Notes: generated by a model not told the origin, from the letters alone. Positions 1 to 5,776 are shown, counted from the first letter of the stretch. The stretch: 7,036 nucleotides of DNA from Kingella sp. (in: b-proteobacteria) (GCF_030527935.1 NZ_JAUMZV010000064.1:1-7036), one strand, 5' to 3'. Made by a program: numbers and translations.

Positions 1-13
1 CCTGAAAACAATT

Positions 14-201
14 AGGCAGCCTGAAAACAAAAACCCGTTTTCAGGCTGCCGTGTCGGTTCTCCCCATTAAACAACGCCCCACCGTTTTCAGGCTGCCCTT
101 GCCATGCACAAAAGCAGCCTGAACCCCACCAAAACCATTAAAATACCGCCCATTCCCTTTCAACCCATCCCAGCCCAGCTCAACCCCTTTTCAGGCTGCA
201 T
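14..201. repeat. Cluster of DNA uptake sequences (AG-king type) upstream of tgpA
   Basis: One perfect AGGCAGCCTGAA lies at 14-25 (+). One-mismatch copies lie at 40-51 (-), 87-98 (-), 112-123 (+) and 190-201 (-), and a truncated copy begins at base 1. The 12-mer is the uptake signal recognised by the type IV pilus minor pilin ComP in Neisseriaceae; that assignment is family knowledge, the copies are seen directly. Five copies in 190 bp is much denser than would be needed for uptake alone. Confidence 0.85.
15..50. terminator. Inverted DUS pair, possible terminator of a gene left of the window
   Basis: GGCAGCCTGAAAAC (15-28) and GTTTTCAGGCTGCC (37-50) form a perfect 14-bp stem with an 8-nt loop. 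Inverted DUS pairs commonly act as terminators in Neisseriaceae. No T-run follows on the + strand (gtgtcggttc), so termination is uncertain. A gene ending just before base 1 would be its natural client. Confidence 0.5.
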
Positions 202-227
202 CAACATTCCAACATCCACCCCCAACC
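52..227 (+). other. Spacer and G-poor leader upstream of tgpA
   Basis: No gene is seen here. Bases 124-227 contain only about six G residues in 104 nt and are dominated by C and A. No purine-rich Shine-Dalgarno lies before the ATG at 228; the preceding bases are ccacccccaacc. A weak -10-like TAAAAT at 139-144 has no recognisable -35, so the promoter is not located with confidence. The reading frame of tgpA is open back to a TGA at 120-122 but holds no ATG, GTG or TTG before 228. Confidence 0.4.
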
Positions 228-2222
228 ATGCTTATCGCCAACCCCACCTATCTCCACGCCGACCCCGACCTTAAAGCCATTCTCGCCAACCAACTCGCGC
301 TGTTTTGCGTGTCGCTGCCCATACTCAACGAGCTGCCCTTTGTGGTGTCCGTTATCTTTATCCTAATGATGGCGGTGCGCATCCTGCTGCTGTTTTTTGG
401 CGTGCGCAAAATGGCAATGTGGCAGCTCGTGTTGATGCTCGCGCTGGTGGTGGCGCTGGTAATGCTGCAAGTGGGCTCGTTTGTGGGGCTGCAAGGCGGC
501 ATGGCGTTGCTACTGCTGCTGGGCGCGCTCAAATCCTACGAAGGGCACACCCGCCGCGATTGGCAAGTTGCCGCGCTGGTGCAAATTTTCCTGCTCACAG
601 GCGCGGTGTTGTTTAACCAAAGCATGCTGGTGGGCGCGTGGGTACTCGTTTGCCTAACGCTCATCGCCGTCGCGCTCGCCATTTTAAACGAGCTAGACCC
701 CAAAACCGCGCTGAAACAAAGCCTTATCGGCTTCGCGCTCACCCTGTTGCCGATGATTTTGCTGTTCATCACCATGCCGCGCAAAGAATCGCCGCTGTGG
801 GGCATTCCGCAAAACCCCAGCAACCAATCCACCACAGGCATTTCCGAAAGCATGAAACCGGGCAGCATCGGCAACTTGGTGCAAAGCAACGAACCCGCCT
901 TCACCGCCACGTTCAAAGATAACTACCGCCCCCGTCCGCAAGATTTATATTGGCGCGTGATGGTGATGATAGACCGCGACGAAATGGGCGAATGGCACGC
1001 CGCGCACGGCATGATGGACGGCGCATACCCCGCGCGTGGCAACCGCCCCACGGCAAACGTCAGCTACCAAATCGTGCTGGAAGACACCAAAGGGCGCATC
1101 CCCGCGCTGGACTACCCATCGCGCCGCCAAGACACAGGCATCCTGCAAGAGCTGGGCAACGTGCTGCGCGTGTACAGCCGCCAAGGCGTGCGCGGCATCA
1201 CGCTATACGCCAACGCCACCGATGAGCTCACGCAAAAGCTAGATGCCAACGAAATGCAGCTGTACACCGCCATCTCCAACAACAACCCGCAAACCAAAGC
1301 CCTTGCCCAATCGCTCTACCAGCAAGCAGGCGGCGACACCAGCCGCTTTGTTCAGGCTGCCTACCAATATTTCAATCAACAAAAATTCGCCTACACCCTA
1401 AAACCGCCCGTGTTGCAAACAGGCAGCCCCACCGATGAATTTCTGTTCAAAACCAAGCAAGGCTTTTGCGAACACTACGCCGATGCCTTTGTAACCCTAA
1501 TGCGCTCCGTGGGCGTGCCCGCCCGCGTGGTAACAGGCTACCAAGGCGGCGAATGGAACGAACAAGGCGGCTTTTGGCAAATACGCAGCAAAGATGCCCA
1601 CGCATGGGCAGAAGTATGGCTGCCCGAGCGCAACGTCTGGAAGCGCGTAGACCCCACCGCCGCCGTCTCCATCAGCCGCGTGGACAGCGGCGTGGACAGC
1701 GCATTGCCCGCCGAAGAAATCAACGAACTGGTGAGCAACCTAAGCGCGTGGAACCGCTTCACCAGCCAAAGCCAAATCTACTGGCAACGCTGGGTGGTGA
1801 ACTTTGACAACGCCCAGCAAAACAGCCTGTTTTCATTATTAATGCTGGGCGGCGCAAGCAAATTCAGCTCCCTGCTGCTGCTCATCATCGGCAGCGTGCC
1901 CGTGTTGATTCCCATCATCTGGTGGTGGCGACGCTCGCGCCAGCAAGACATCGCCCCGCTGGCAGACGGCTTTATGCTGCTCAAACGCCGCCTGCTGGGC
2001 AACGCCTACCCCAACCTTGCCGCGCTGGGCGCAACCGAACTCAAAGCCGAGCTAGAACAAGACAACCGCCTAACCCCCGATTTAGACCAACTGCTGCAAG
2101 ACTTTATCGCGCTCAACTACGCCAGCAGCCAAGCCCCCAGCGCAACCGCCGCCCAAGCGTGGTATCGCCGTGCCCGCAGGCTGTCCAACAAATATCGCGC
2201 GAAAAGCGAATGGGCAGCCTGA
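228..2222 (+). CDS. tgpA: TgpA-type membrane protein with periplasmic transglutaminase-like domain
   Basis: 664-residue membrane protein of the DUF3488/transglutaminase-like family, close in length to Pseudomonas aeruginosa TgpA (about 668). About six hydrophobic segments lie in residues 22-182. A probably periplasmic region follows, with the YWR motif (241-243) and a transglutaminase core. The Cys-His-Asp triad is readable as C414 in GFCEHYA, H458 in DAHAW and D475 in RVDPT. A further membrane segment at about 547-567 ends in WWWRR, which suggests a cytoplasmic tail. The start at 228 is the only ATG that keeps the first membrane segment, although it has no Shine-Dalgarno. The family often sits beside moxR and a DUF58 gene; neither is adjacent here, though one could lie left of the window. 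TgpA is linked to viability in Pseudomonas, but its substrate is not known to me. The symbol is by homology. The stop codon lies inside a near-DUS. Confidence 0.9.
   Translation: MLIANPTYLHADPDLKAILANQLALFCVSLPILNELPFVVSVIFILMMAVRILLLFFGVRKMAMWQLVLMLALVVALVMLQVGSFVGLQGGMALLLLLGALKSYEGHTRRDWQVAALVQIFLLTGAVLFNQSMLVGAWVLVCLTLIAVALAILNELDPKTALKQSLIGFALTLLPMILLFITMPRKESPLWGIPQNPSNQSTTGISESMKPGSIGNLVQSNEPAFTATFKDNYRPRPQDLYWRVMVMIDRDEMGEWHAAHGMMDGAYPARGNRPTANVSYQIVLEDTKGRIPALDYPSRRQDTGILQELGNVLRVYSRQGVRGITLYANATDELTQKLDANEMQLYTAISNNNPQTKALAQSLYQQAGGDTSRFVQAAYQYFNQQKFAYTLKPPVLQTGSPTDEFLFKTKQGFCEHYADAFVTLMRSVGVPARVVTGYQGGEWNEQGGFWQIRSKDAHAWAEVWLPERNVWKRVDPTAAVSISRVDSGVDSALPAEEINELVSNLSAWNRFTSQSQIYWQRWVVNFDNAQQNSLFSLLMLGGASKFSSLLLLIIGSVPVLIPIIWWWRRSRQQDIAPLADGFMLLKRRLLGNAYPNLAALGATELKAELEQDNRLTPDLDQLLQDFIALNYASSQAPSATAAQAWYRRARRLSNKYRAKSEWAA
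1351..1362 (-). repeat. Perfect DUS inside tgpA
   Basis: TTCAGGCTGCCT, the complement of the perfect 12-mer, is read through as part of the tgpA codons for FVQAAY. It lies between the periplasmic linker and the transglutaminase core, not in a catalytic motif. Confidence 0.85.
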
Positions 2223-2242
2223 AAACGATTAAGGCAGCCTGA
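2212..2242 (+). repeat. Two tandem DUS, one over the tgpA stop codon and one interrupted
   Basis: GGGCAGCCTGAA at 2212-2223 (one mismatch) contains the tgpA TGA stop at 2220-2222. AGGCAGCCTGA at 2232-2242 is a perfect DUS except for the last base, where the fold-back element at 2243 begins. Both run in the same direction, so unlike many gene ends in this family they cannot form a DUS hairpin terminator. Confidence 0.8.
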
Positions 2243-2402
2243 GAACCTGTATTTACCATTTCCATAGGCAGATTTTATGCCCTAAAAACGTGGCTACTGC
2301 GTTAAAAATGCTCGCAAGGTGTCCAACCTTACTGCGCTTTTTGCCTTGTATCCGCGCTTTTATTTCATAAAATCTGCCTATGGAAATAGTGAATACAGGT
2401 TC
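2243..2402 (-). mobile_element. 160-bp fold-back (MITE-like) element, copy 1
   Basis: Non-coding element with terminal inverted repeats of 37 bp (2243-2279 and 2366-2402, 35 of 37 matching) starting GAACCTGTATT. The asymmetric core at 2280-2353, read on the - strand, aligns to copy 2 at 6030-6102 with about 65 of 74 positions identical by hand alignment. It carries no transposase, so movement would need one supplied in trans. TGA occurs on both sides (2240-2242 and 2403-2405), consistent with a 3-bp target duplication. The ends do not resemble Correia elements, whose termini begin TATAG. It lies just after tgpA, where its long hairpin could act as a transcript end; that is inference. Confidence 0.75.
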
Positions 2403-2412
2403 TGAAATGAAA

Positions 2413-2440
2413 CGTAGGGAGGGCAACTCGTTGCCCACGC
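2413..2440 (+). repeat. Small palindromic repeat, copy A
   Basis: A CGTAGGG start, a hairpin of GGGCAAC (2421-2427) and GTTGCCC (2430-2436), and a CACGC end. Two diverged relatives with the same outline occur at 2583-2608 and 5381-5408. REP-like in form; no function is evident. Confidence 0.55.
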
Positions 2441-2449
2441 CGCTCGCAA

Positions 2450-2675
2450 AGGCAGCTTGAAAACAGGAAACATCAACAGCCAACCAAGCCATCTCCCAAG
2501 GCAGCCTGAAAATCGGTTAAGCATCATCACAACGCCGAACGGTCTAATTTTTATCACTTAGGCAGCCTGAAAACCATCCAGCCGTAGGGTGCAGCTTGCT
2601 GCGCACGCGGTTTACAAGGCAGCCTGAAACCCAACTTAACCCATCTCAACCTCCCGCCCATTTTTCAGGCTGCCA
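2450..2675. repeat. DUS series in the tgpA-mutase spacer
   Basis: Perfect + strand copies lie at 2499-2510, 2560-2571 and 2617-2628. One-mismatch copies lie at 2450-2461 (+) and 2664-2675 (-). The last + copy and the - copy can pair (GGCAGCCTGAAA 2618-2629 with TTTCAGGCTGCC 2663-2674, 33-nt loop). No gene is seen between 2403 and 2730; an open frame on the - strand here runs through repeat sequence only. Confidence 0.85.
2583..2608 (+). repeat. Small palindromic repeat, copy B
   Basis: Begins CGTAGGGTGCAGC and ends GCTGCGCACGC. A GCAGC/GCTGC stem (2591-2595 with 2598-2602) is flanked by GTG and CAC. Same outline as copies A and C. Confidence 0.5.
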
Positions 2676-2690
2676 TCCCCAAAATTAAGC

Positions 2691-2730
2691 TAAAATCCCC
2701 CCTTTCCCAACGACTACAAAGGAAACCATC
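2691..2730 (+). promoter_or_regulatory. Candidate -10 and ribosome binding site of the mutase gene
   Basis: TAAAAT at 2691-2696 fits a -10 box in five of six positions. It is followed by a C-run and TTT, as also seen after the TATAAT of the methyltransferase gene. No good -35 is present. AAAGGA at 2718-2723 is a strong Shine-Dalgarno seven bases before the ATG and fixes the start at 2731. The stretch 2697-2733 is nearly repeated before deoD. Confidence 0.45.
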
Positions 2731-4383
2731 ATGAACTACATCGCCCAAGCGCAAAACTGGCTCGCCCAAGACCCCGACCCCGAAACCCGCGCCGAGCTAG
2801 AAGCCCTAATCCCCGCCGCCCAAGCAGGCGATGCCGCCGCGCTCGCCGAGCTAGAAGCCCGCTTCAACGGACGCTTGCAATTTGGCACCGCAGGACTGCG
2901 CGGCAAACAACAAGCAGGCAGCATGGGCATGAACCGCGTGCTGGTTGCCCAAGCCGCCAAAGGGCTTGCCGACTACATCTTGCAGTTTGACCCCGCTGCC
3001 CCCAGCATCGTTATCGGCTACGACGGGCGCAAAAACTCCGCCATCTACGCCCGCGACACCGCCGAAATCATGGCAGCCGCAGGCATCCAAACCCGCCTGT
3101 TTCCGCGCAACCTGCCCACCCCCGTGCTCGCCTACGCCATCCAACATTTCAACACCAGCGCAGGCGTAATGGTAACCGCCAGCCACAACCCCCCCGCCGA
3201 CAACGGCTACAAAGTCTATCTGGGCAAAAGCAACGGCGGCGGGCAAATCGTCTCCCCCGCCGATGAACAAATCGCCGCGCTGATAGATAAGGCCACGCAA
3301 ACCCCCATCACCCAATACCCCCGCAGCAGCGACTACGAAACCCTAGGCGAAGAAGTCATCGAAGCCTACATCGCCAAAACCGCCGCCCTAGCGCAAGAGC
3401 CAGAATGCAGCCTGAATTACGTTTACACCGCCATGCACGGCGTAGGCAAAGAAGTGCTGCTCAAAACCCTAGCCGCCGCCAAGCTGCCACTGCCGCACAT
3501 CGTTGCCGAGCAAGCCGACCCCGACCCCACCTTCCACACCGTCGCCTTCCCCAACCCCGAAGAAAAAGGCGCGTTAGACCTTGCCATCGCGTTAGCCAAA
3601 CAACAAAACGCCGAATTGATTATCGCCAACGACCCCGATGCCGACCGCCTTGCCGTTGCCATCCCCGATGAACACGGCAACTGGAAACCCCTGCACGGCA
3701 ACGTAGTCGGCTGCTATTTGGGCTGGTATCTGGCGCAAAAAAACCAAGGCAAAACAGGCACGCTCGCTTGCTCGCTCGTCTCATCGCCCGCGCTGGCGCA
3801 CATCGCGCAAAAATACGGCTTTGCCAACGAAGAAACGCTCACAGGCTTCAAATACATCGCCAAAGCCCCCCATCTGCTCTACGGCTTTGAAGAAGCACTC
3901 GGCTATCTGGTTGACCCCAACAAAGTGCGCGACAAAGACGGCATCTCCGCCGCCATCGTGTTCCTAGACCTAGTACGCAGCCTGAAAGCGCAAGGCAAAA
4001 CCCTGCTTGACCACGCCCGCGATTTCGCCCAAACCTTTGGCGCATACACCAGCGGACAAATCTCCATCCGCGTCAGCGACCTTGCCGACATCGGCAAACT
4101 GATGACTGCCCTGCGGCAAAATCCCCCCAGCCAAATCGGCGGGCACGCCGTAGCGCAAAGCATTGACCACCTGCAAACCGAACGCCAAAACGATATTTTG
4201 GTGTACCACCTTGCCAACGGCAGCCGCCTGATTGTGCGCCCATCGGGCACCGAGCCCAAAGTCAAATTCTATTTGGATGCAAAAGGCAGCAGCGAAGCCG
4301 ACTCGCAAAACGTGCTGCAAGCGTTTGATGCCGCCGTGCGCGAAATGCTGCGCCAAGATGTTTACGGCAGACAGAATTGCTGA
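2731..4383 (+). CDS. PGM2-type phosphosugar mutase (phosphoglucomutase/phosphopentomutase family)
   Basis: 550-residue cytoplasmic enzyme of the alpha-D-phosphohexomutase superfamily, which moves a phosphate between C1 and C6 (hexose) or C1 and C5 (pentose). FGTAGLRG (51-58) marks the N-terminal domain. TASHNP (149-154) carries the phosphorylated Ser151. DPDADR (301-306) is the Mg2+ loop. GFEEALGY (385-392) is the sugar loop, and RPSGTEPK (503-510) the C-terminal phosphate loop. The GFEEA sugar loop and the total length fit the PGM2/PgcA branch rather than the shorter (about 460-residue) AlgC-type enzymes. Family members differ: human PGM2 prefers pentose phosphates, Bacillus PgcA acts as a phosphoglucomutase. 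Sequence alone does not settle the substrate. The gene next downstream, deoD, makes pentose-1-phosphates, which favours a role in nucleoside salvage, but this is inference. All catalytic loops are intact. Confidence 0.93.
   Translation: MNYIAQAQNWLAQDPDPETRAELEALIPAAQAGDAAALAELEARFNGRLQFGTAGLRGKQQAGSMGMNRVLVAQAAKGLADYILQFDPAAPSIVIGYDGRKNSAIYARDTAEIMAAAGIQTRLFPRNLPTPVLAYAIQHFNTSAGVMVTASHNPPADNGYKVYLGKSNGGGQIVSPADEQIAALIDKATQTPITQYPRSSDYETLGEEVIEAYIAKTAALAQEPECSLNYVYTAMHGVGKEVLLKTLAAAKLPLPHIVAEQADPDPTFHTVAFPNPEEKGALDLAIALAKQQNAELIIANDPDADRLAVAIPDEHGNWKPLHGNVVGCYLGWYLAQKNQGKTGTLACSLVSSPALAHIAQKYGFANEETLTGFKYIAKAPHLLYGFEEALGYLVDPNKVRDKDGISAAIVFLDLVRSLKAQGKTLLDHARDFAQTFGAYTSGQISIRVSDLADIGKLMTALRQNPPSQIGGHAVAQSIDHLQTERQNDILVYHLANGSRLIVRPSGTEPKVKFYLDAKGSSEADSQNVLQAFDAAVREMLRQDVYGRQNC
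3405..3416 (+). repeat. Near-DUS inside the mutase gene
   Basis: ATGCAGCCTGAA, one mismatch from AGGCAGCCTGAA, within codons for CSLN. It may be chance or a drifted uptake site. Confidence 0.5.
3975..3986 (+). repeat. Second near-DUS inside the mutase gene
   Basis: ACGCAGCCTGAA, one mismatch, within codons for RSLK. The SLK reading of the DUS recurs in the methyltransferase gene. Confidence 0.5.
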
Positions 4384-4405
4384 CGGCTCGCCACGCGCAT
4401 AAATC

Positions 4406-4457
4406 GTTTTCAGGCTGCCTTGATGGCTTGATGAGTAAACAAAGGCAGACTGAAAAC
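4406..4457. terminator. Imperfect inverted DUS pair after the mutase gene
   Basis: GTTTTCAGGCTGCCTT (4406-4421, containing a perfect - strand DUS at 4409-4420) and AAGGCAGACTGAAAAC (4442-4457) pair over 16 positions with one mismatch and a 20-nt loop. It begins about 23 nt after the stop. No T-run follows on the + strand, so it may terminate weakly or not at all. If it does terminate, deoD is a separate transcript. Confidence 0.45.
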
Positions 4458-4493
4458 CCGTTCAACAGCAAAACGTAAACCGTCAACATCATT

Positions 4494-4505
4494 TTCAGGC
4501 TGCCT
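4494..4505 (-). repeat. Perfect DUS upstream of deoD
   Basis: TTCAGGCTGCCT. It could alternatively pair with the imperfect copy at 4443-4454. A weak relic (AGTCAGCCCGAA, two mismatches) follows at 4540-4551. No convincing deoD promoter was found between 4384 and 4554. Confidence 0.85.
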
Positions 4506-4554
4506 AATCTTGTTTACCAGCATCGCTACATCGCGCCCAAGTCAGCCCGAAACA

Positions 4555-4590
4555 CCCCCCTTTCTCAACCCAACCACAAAGGAAACCATC
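4555..4590 (+). promoter_or_regulatory. deoD leader and ribosome binding site, near copy of the mutase leader
   Basis: Six C, TTTC, then CAAC and a strong AAAGGA Shine-Dalgarno (4578-4583) seven bases before ATG 4591. It matches 2697-2730 with three substitutions and a 2-nt gap. The site decides the deoD start: the frame stays open back to a TTG at 4510, but that start has no ribosome binding site and would add 27 residues absent from the family. Confidence 0.75.
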
Positions 4591-5301
4591 ATGGCAACTC
4601 CCCACATCTCCGCCCCCGCAGGCGCATTCGCCGAAACCGTCCTTATGCCGGGCGACCCATTACGCGCCAAATACATCGCCGAAACCTTTTTAGAAAACGC
4701 CGAGCAAGTAACCGCCGTGCGCAATATGTATGGCTACACAGGCATATACAAAGGCAAACGCCTTTCCATCATGGCACACGGCATGGGCATCCCATCCTGC
4801 TCCATCTACACCAAAGAACTCATCACCGAATACGGCGTAAAAAACCTAATTCGCATCGGCTCGTGCGGCGCAGTATTGGACGACATCCATGTGCGCGACG
4901 TGGTCATCGGCATCGGCGCATCCACCGACAGCAATGTCAACCGCATCCGCTTCCACGGCTACGACTTCGCCGCCCTTGCCGATTTTGGCATCGTGCAAGC
5001 CCTTGTTGCCGCCGCCCAAGCGCGTGGCGTGAACGCCAAAGTGGGCAACCTATTCTCGTCCGATTTGTTCTACCACCCCGATACCCGTATGACCGAAACC
5101 CTGCGCCAATACGGCATTGTGGGCGTAGAAATGGAAGCCGCAGGCATCTACGGCGTGGCAGCAGAATTTGGCGCAAAAGCCGCCACCATCTGCACCGTGT
5201 CCGACCACATCGTGCGCGAAGAATACACCACCGCCGAAGAACGCCAACTCACGTTCAACGACATGATTACCATCGCGCTAGAAGCCGCGATTACGTTGTA
5301 A
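4591..5301 (+). CDS. deoD: Purine nucleoside phosphorylase DeoD
   Basis: 236-residue cytoplasmic enzyme of the hexameric, high-molecular-mass PNP family; E. coli DeoD has 239. It splits purine (deoxy)nucleosides with phosphate into base and (deoxy)ribose-1-phosphate. The N-terminus (MATPHI, then VLMPGDPLRAKYIAETFLE) is nearly that of E. coli. Phosphate-site residues are visible as G21, R25, R44, R88 and S91 (in RIGSCGA). The nucleoside-site EMEAAGIY has M181 and E182. The catalytic pair is D205 (SDHI) and R218 (TTAEERQ). Numbers include Met1, so they are one higher than the usual E. coli numbering. No deoA, deoB or deoC is adjacent; the neighbour upstream is a PGM2-type mutase that could take over the pentomutase step. 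A DUS-pair terminator lies 8 nt after the stop. Confidence 0.97.
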   Translation: MATPHISAPAGAFAETVLMPGDPLRAKYIAETFLENAEQVTAVRNMYGYTGIYKGKRLSIMAHGMGIPSCSIYTKELITEYGVKNLIRIGSCGAVLDDIHVRDVVIGIGASTDSNVNRIRFHGYDFAALADFGIVQALVAAAQARGVNAKVGNLFSSDLFYHPDTRMTETLRQYGIVGVEMEAAGIYGVAAEFGAKAATICTVSDHIVREEYTTAEERQLTFNDMITIALEAAITL

Positions 5302-5309
5302 ACAACCCC

Positions 5310-5348
5310 AAGGCAGCCTGAAACCCCATCCGTTTTCAGGCTGCCTTT
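5310..5348 (+). terminator. DUS-pair intrinsic terminator of deoD
   Basis: AAGGCAGCCTGAAA (5310-5323) and TTTCAGGCTGCCTT (5334-5347) form a perfect 14-bp stem with a 10-nt loop, ending in TTT (5346-5348). Both halves contain a perfect DUS (5311-5322 and 5335-5346). Position 8 nt after the stop fits the known double use of DUS pairs as terminators in this family. Confidence 0.8.
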
Positions 5349-5380
5349 AAACGCTGTTTTGACTATCGCAAAATAATACG

Positions 5381-5408
5381 CGTAGTGCGTGTGGCTTTGC
5401 CACGCACC
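5381..5408 (+). repeat. Small palindromic repeat, copy C
   Basis: CGTAG followed by GTGCGTGTGGC, a TTT loop, and GCCACGCAC. The stem has a 2-nt bulge. The outline (CGTAG, short palindrome, CACGC) matches copies A and B, though the inner bases differ. Confidence 0.4.
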
Positions 5409-5472
5409 GTTTAGCCAAGCCTAATGGCACATAGCAAAGCCACTTATGCCGTTATGGTTGTGATTGACCACA

Positions 5473-5484
5473 AAGCAGCCTGAA
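5473..5484 (+). repeat. Near-DUS upstream of the tRNA promoter
   Basis: AAGCAGCCTGAA, one mismatch. The spacer 5349-5522 otherwise holds no gene that I can support. Confidence 0.6.
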
Positions 5485-5522
5485 AACCACACAGCCCAAC
5501 CCACGGCAGCCCAAGCATCCGC

Positions 5523-5550
5523 TTGACAGCCACCACCATCGCCGTATAAT
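5523..5550 (+). promoter_or_regulatory. Consensus sigma-70 promoter of tRNA-Glu
   Basis: TTGACA (5523-5528), 16-bp spacer and TATAAT (5545-5550). Both boxes are perfect. The following CCGCGCC is a GC-rich discriminator, as is usual for stringently controlled stable-RNA promoters; regulation by ppGpp is inference. Start of transcription would fall near 5557, giving a very short leader. Confidence 0.9.
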
Positions 5551-5562
5551 CCGCGCCTTCCC

Positions 5563-5635
5563 GCGCCCATCGTCTAGAGGCCTAGGACACTGCCCTTTCA
5601 CGGCGGCAACAGGGGTTCGAATCCCCTTGGGCGTG
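5563..5635 (+). tRNA. tRNA-Glu (anticodon UUC)
   Basis: The acceptor arm is GCGCCCA (5563-5569) with TGGGCGT (5628-5634). The anticodon stem is CTGCC (5590-5594) with GGCGG (5602-5606), and its loop CTTTCAC carries anticodon TTC at 5597-5599. The T arm is AGGGG-TTCGAAT-CCCCT. The D-arm region GTCTAGAGGCCTAGGAC is typical of bacterial tRNA-Glu. The gene is 73 nt without CCA. The discriminator G5635 is followed by CTA, not CCA, so as I fold it the tail is not encoded. Pair 1-72 is G-U in this fold. It is a single tRNA with its own promoter and terminator. Confidence 0.96.
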
Positions 5636-5650
5636 CTACCACACCACACA

Positions 5651-5681
5651 AAACCTTGCCGACACACAGCAAGGTTTTTTT
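5651..5681 (+). terminator. Intrinsic terminator of tRNA-Glu
   Basis: AAACCTTGC (5651-5659) and GCAAGGTTT (5669-5677) form a 9-bp stem with a 9-nt loop and a run of seven T (5675-5681). It begins 16 nt after the tRNA discriminator base and contains no DUS, unlike the other terminators here. Confidence 0.9.
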
Positions 5682-5699
5682 GTTTGCGCACAACCGCAA

Positions 5700-5776
5700 A
5701 GGCAGCCTGAAAAACAAAACCACATGACGTTCTACCAAGCAATTTTTTACGGGATAGATTGGCTTTCAGGCTGCCT
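5700..5776. repeat. Widely spaced inverted DUS pair
   Basis: Perfect copies lie at 5700-5711 (+) and 5765-5776 (-), separated by 53 nt. No gene lies between them. The long loop and lack of a T-run make a terminator unlikely. Confidence 0.85.

Noticed and set aside
1..227. CRISPR array, because of regularly recurring short repeats
   Set aside because: The repeats are 12-mer DUS in both orientations with unequal spacing and sit throughout the window; no spacer pattern or cas gene.
2243..2402. Correia element (CREE/NEMIS)
   Set aside because: Size and fold-back form are similar, but the ends are GAACCTGTATT, not the TATAG-type termini of Correia elements.
2253..2492. Open frame on the - strand (79 codons) through the tgpA-mutase spacer
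   Set aside because: It crosses the fold-back element, a small palindromic repeat and DUS copies, and has no ribosome binding site. The readable part is just the translated core of the repeat.
4486..4535. deoD promoter at TTGTTT (4510-4515)
   Set aside because: No -10-like hexamer occurs at a usable distance; the nearest TACA-like bases are only about 9-10 bp away.
4510..4590. Longer deoD start giving 263 residues
   Set aside because: It begins at a TTG without a Shine-Dalgarno, adds 27 residues not seen in the family, and the ATG at 4591 has a strong AAAGGA site and matches the E. coli N-terminus.
5359..5380. Promoter at TTGACT with AATAAT/TAATAC downstream of deoD
   Set aside because: The spacing is only about 10 bp, and the candidate overlaps the start of a palindromic repeat, with no gene to drive before the tRNA, which has its own consensus promoter.
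5452..5742. Open frame on the - strand (96 codons) over the tRNA
   Set aside because: Its middle is the antisense translation of tRNA-Glu (GIRTPVAAVKG and so on), a well-known false gene type.
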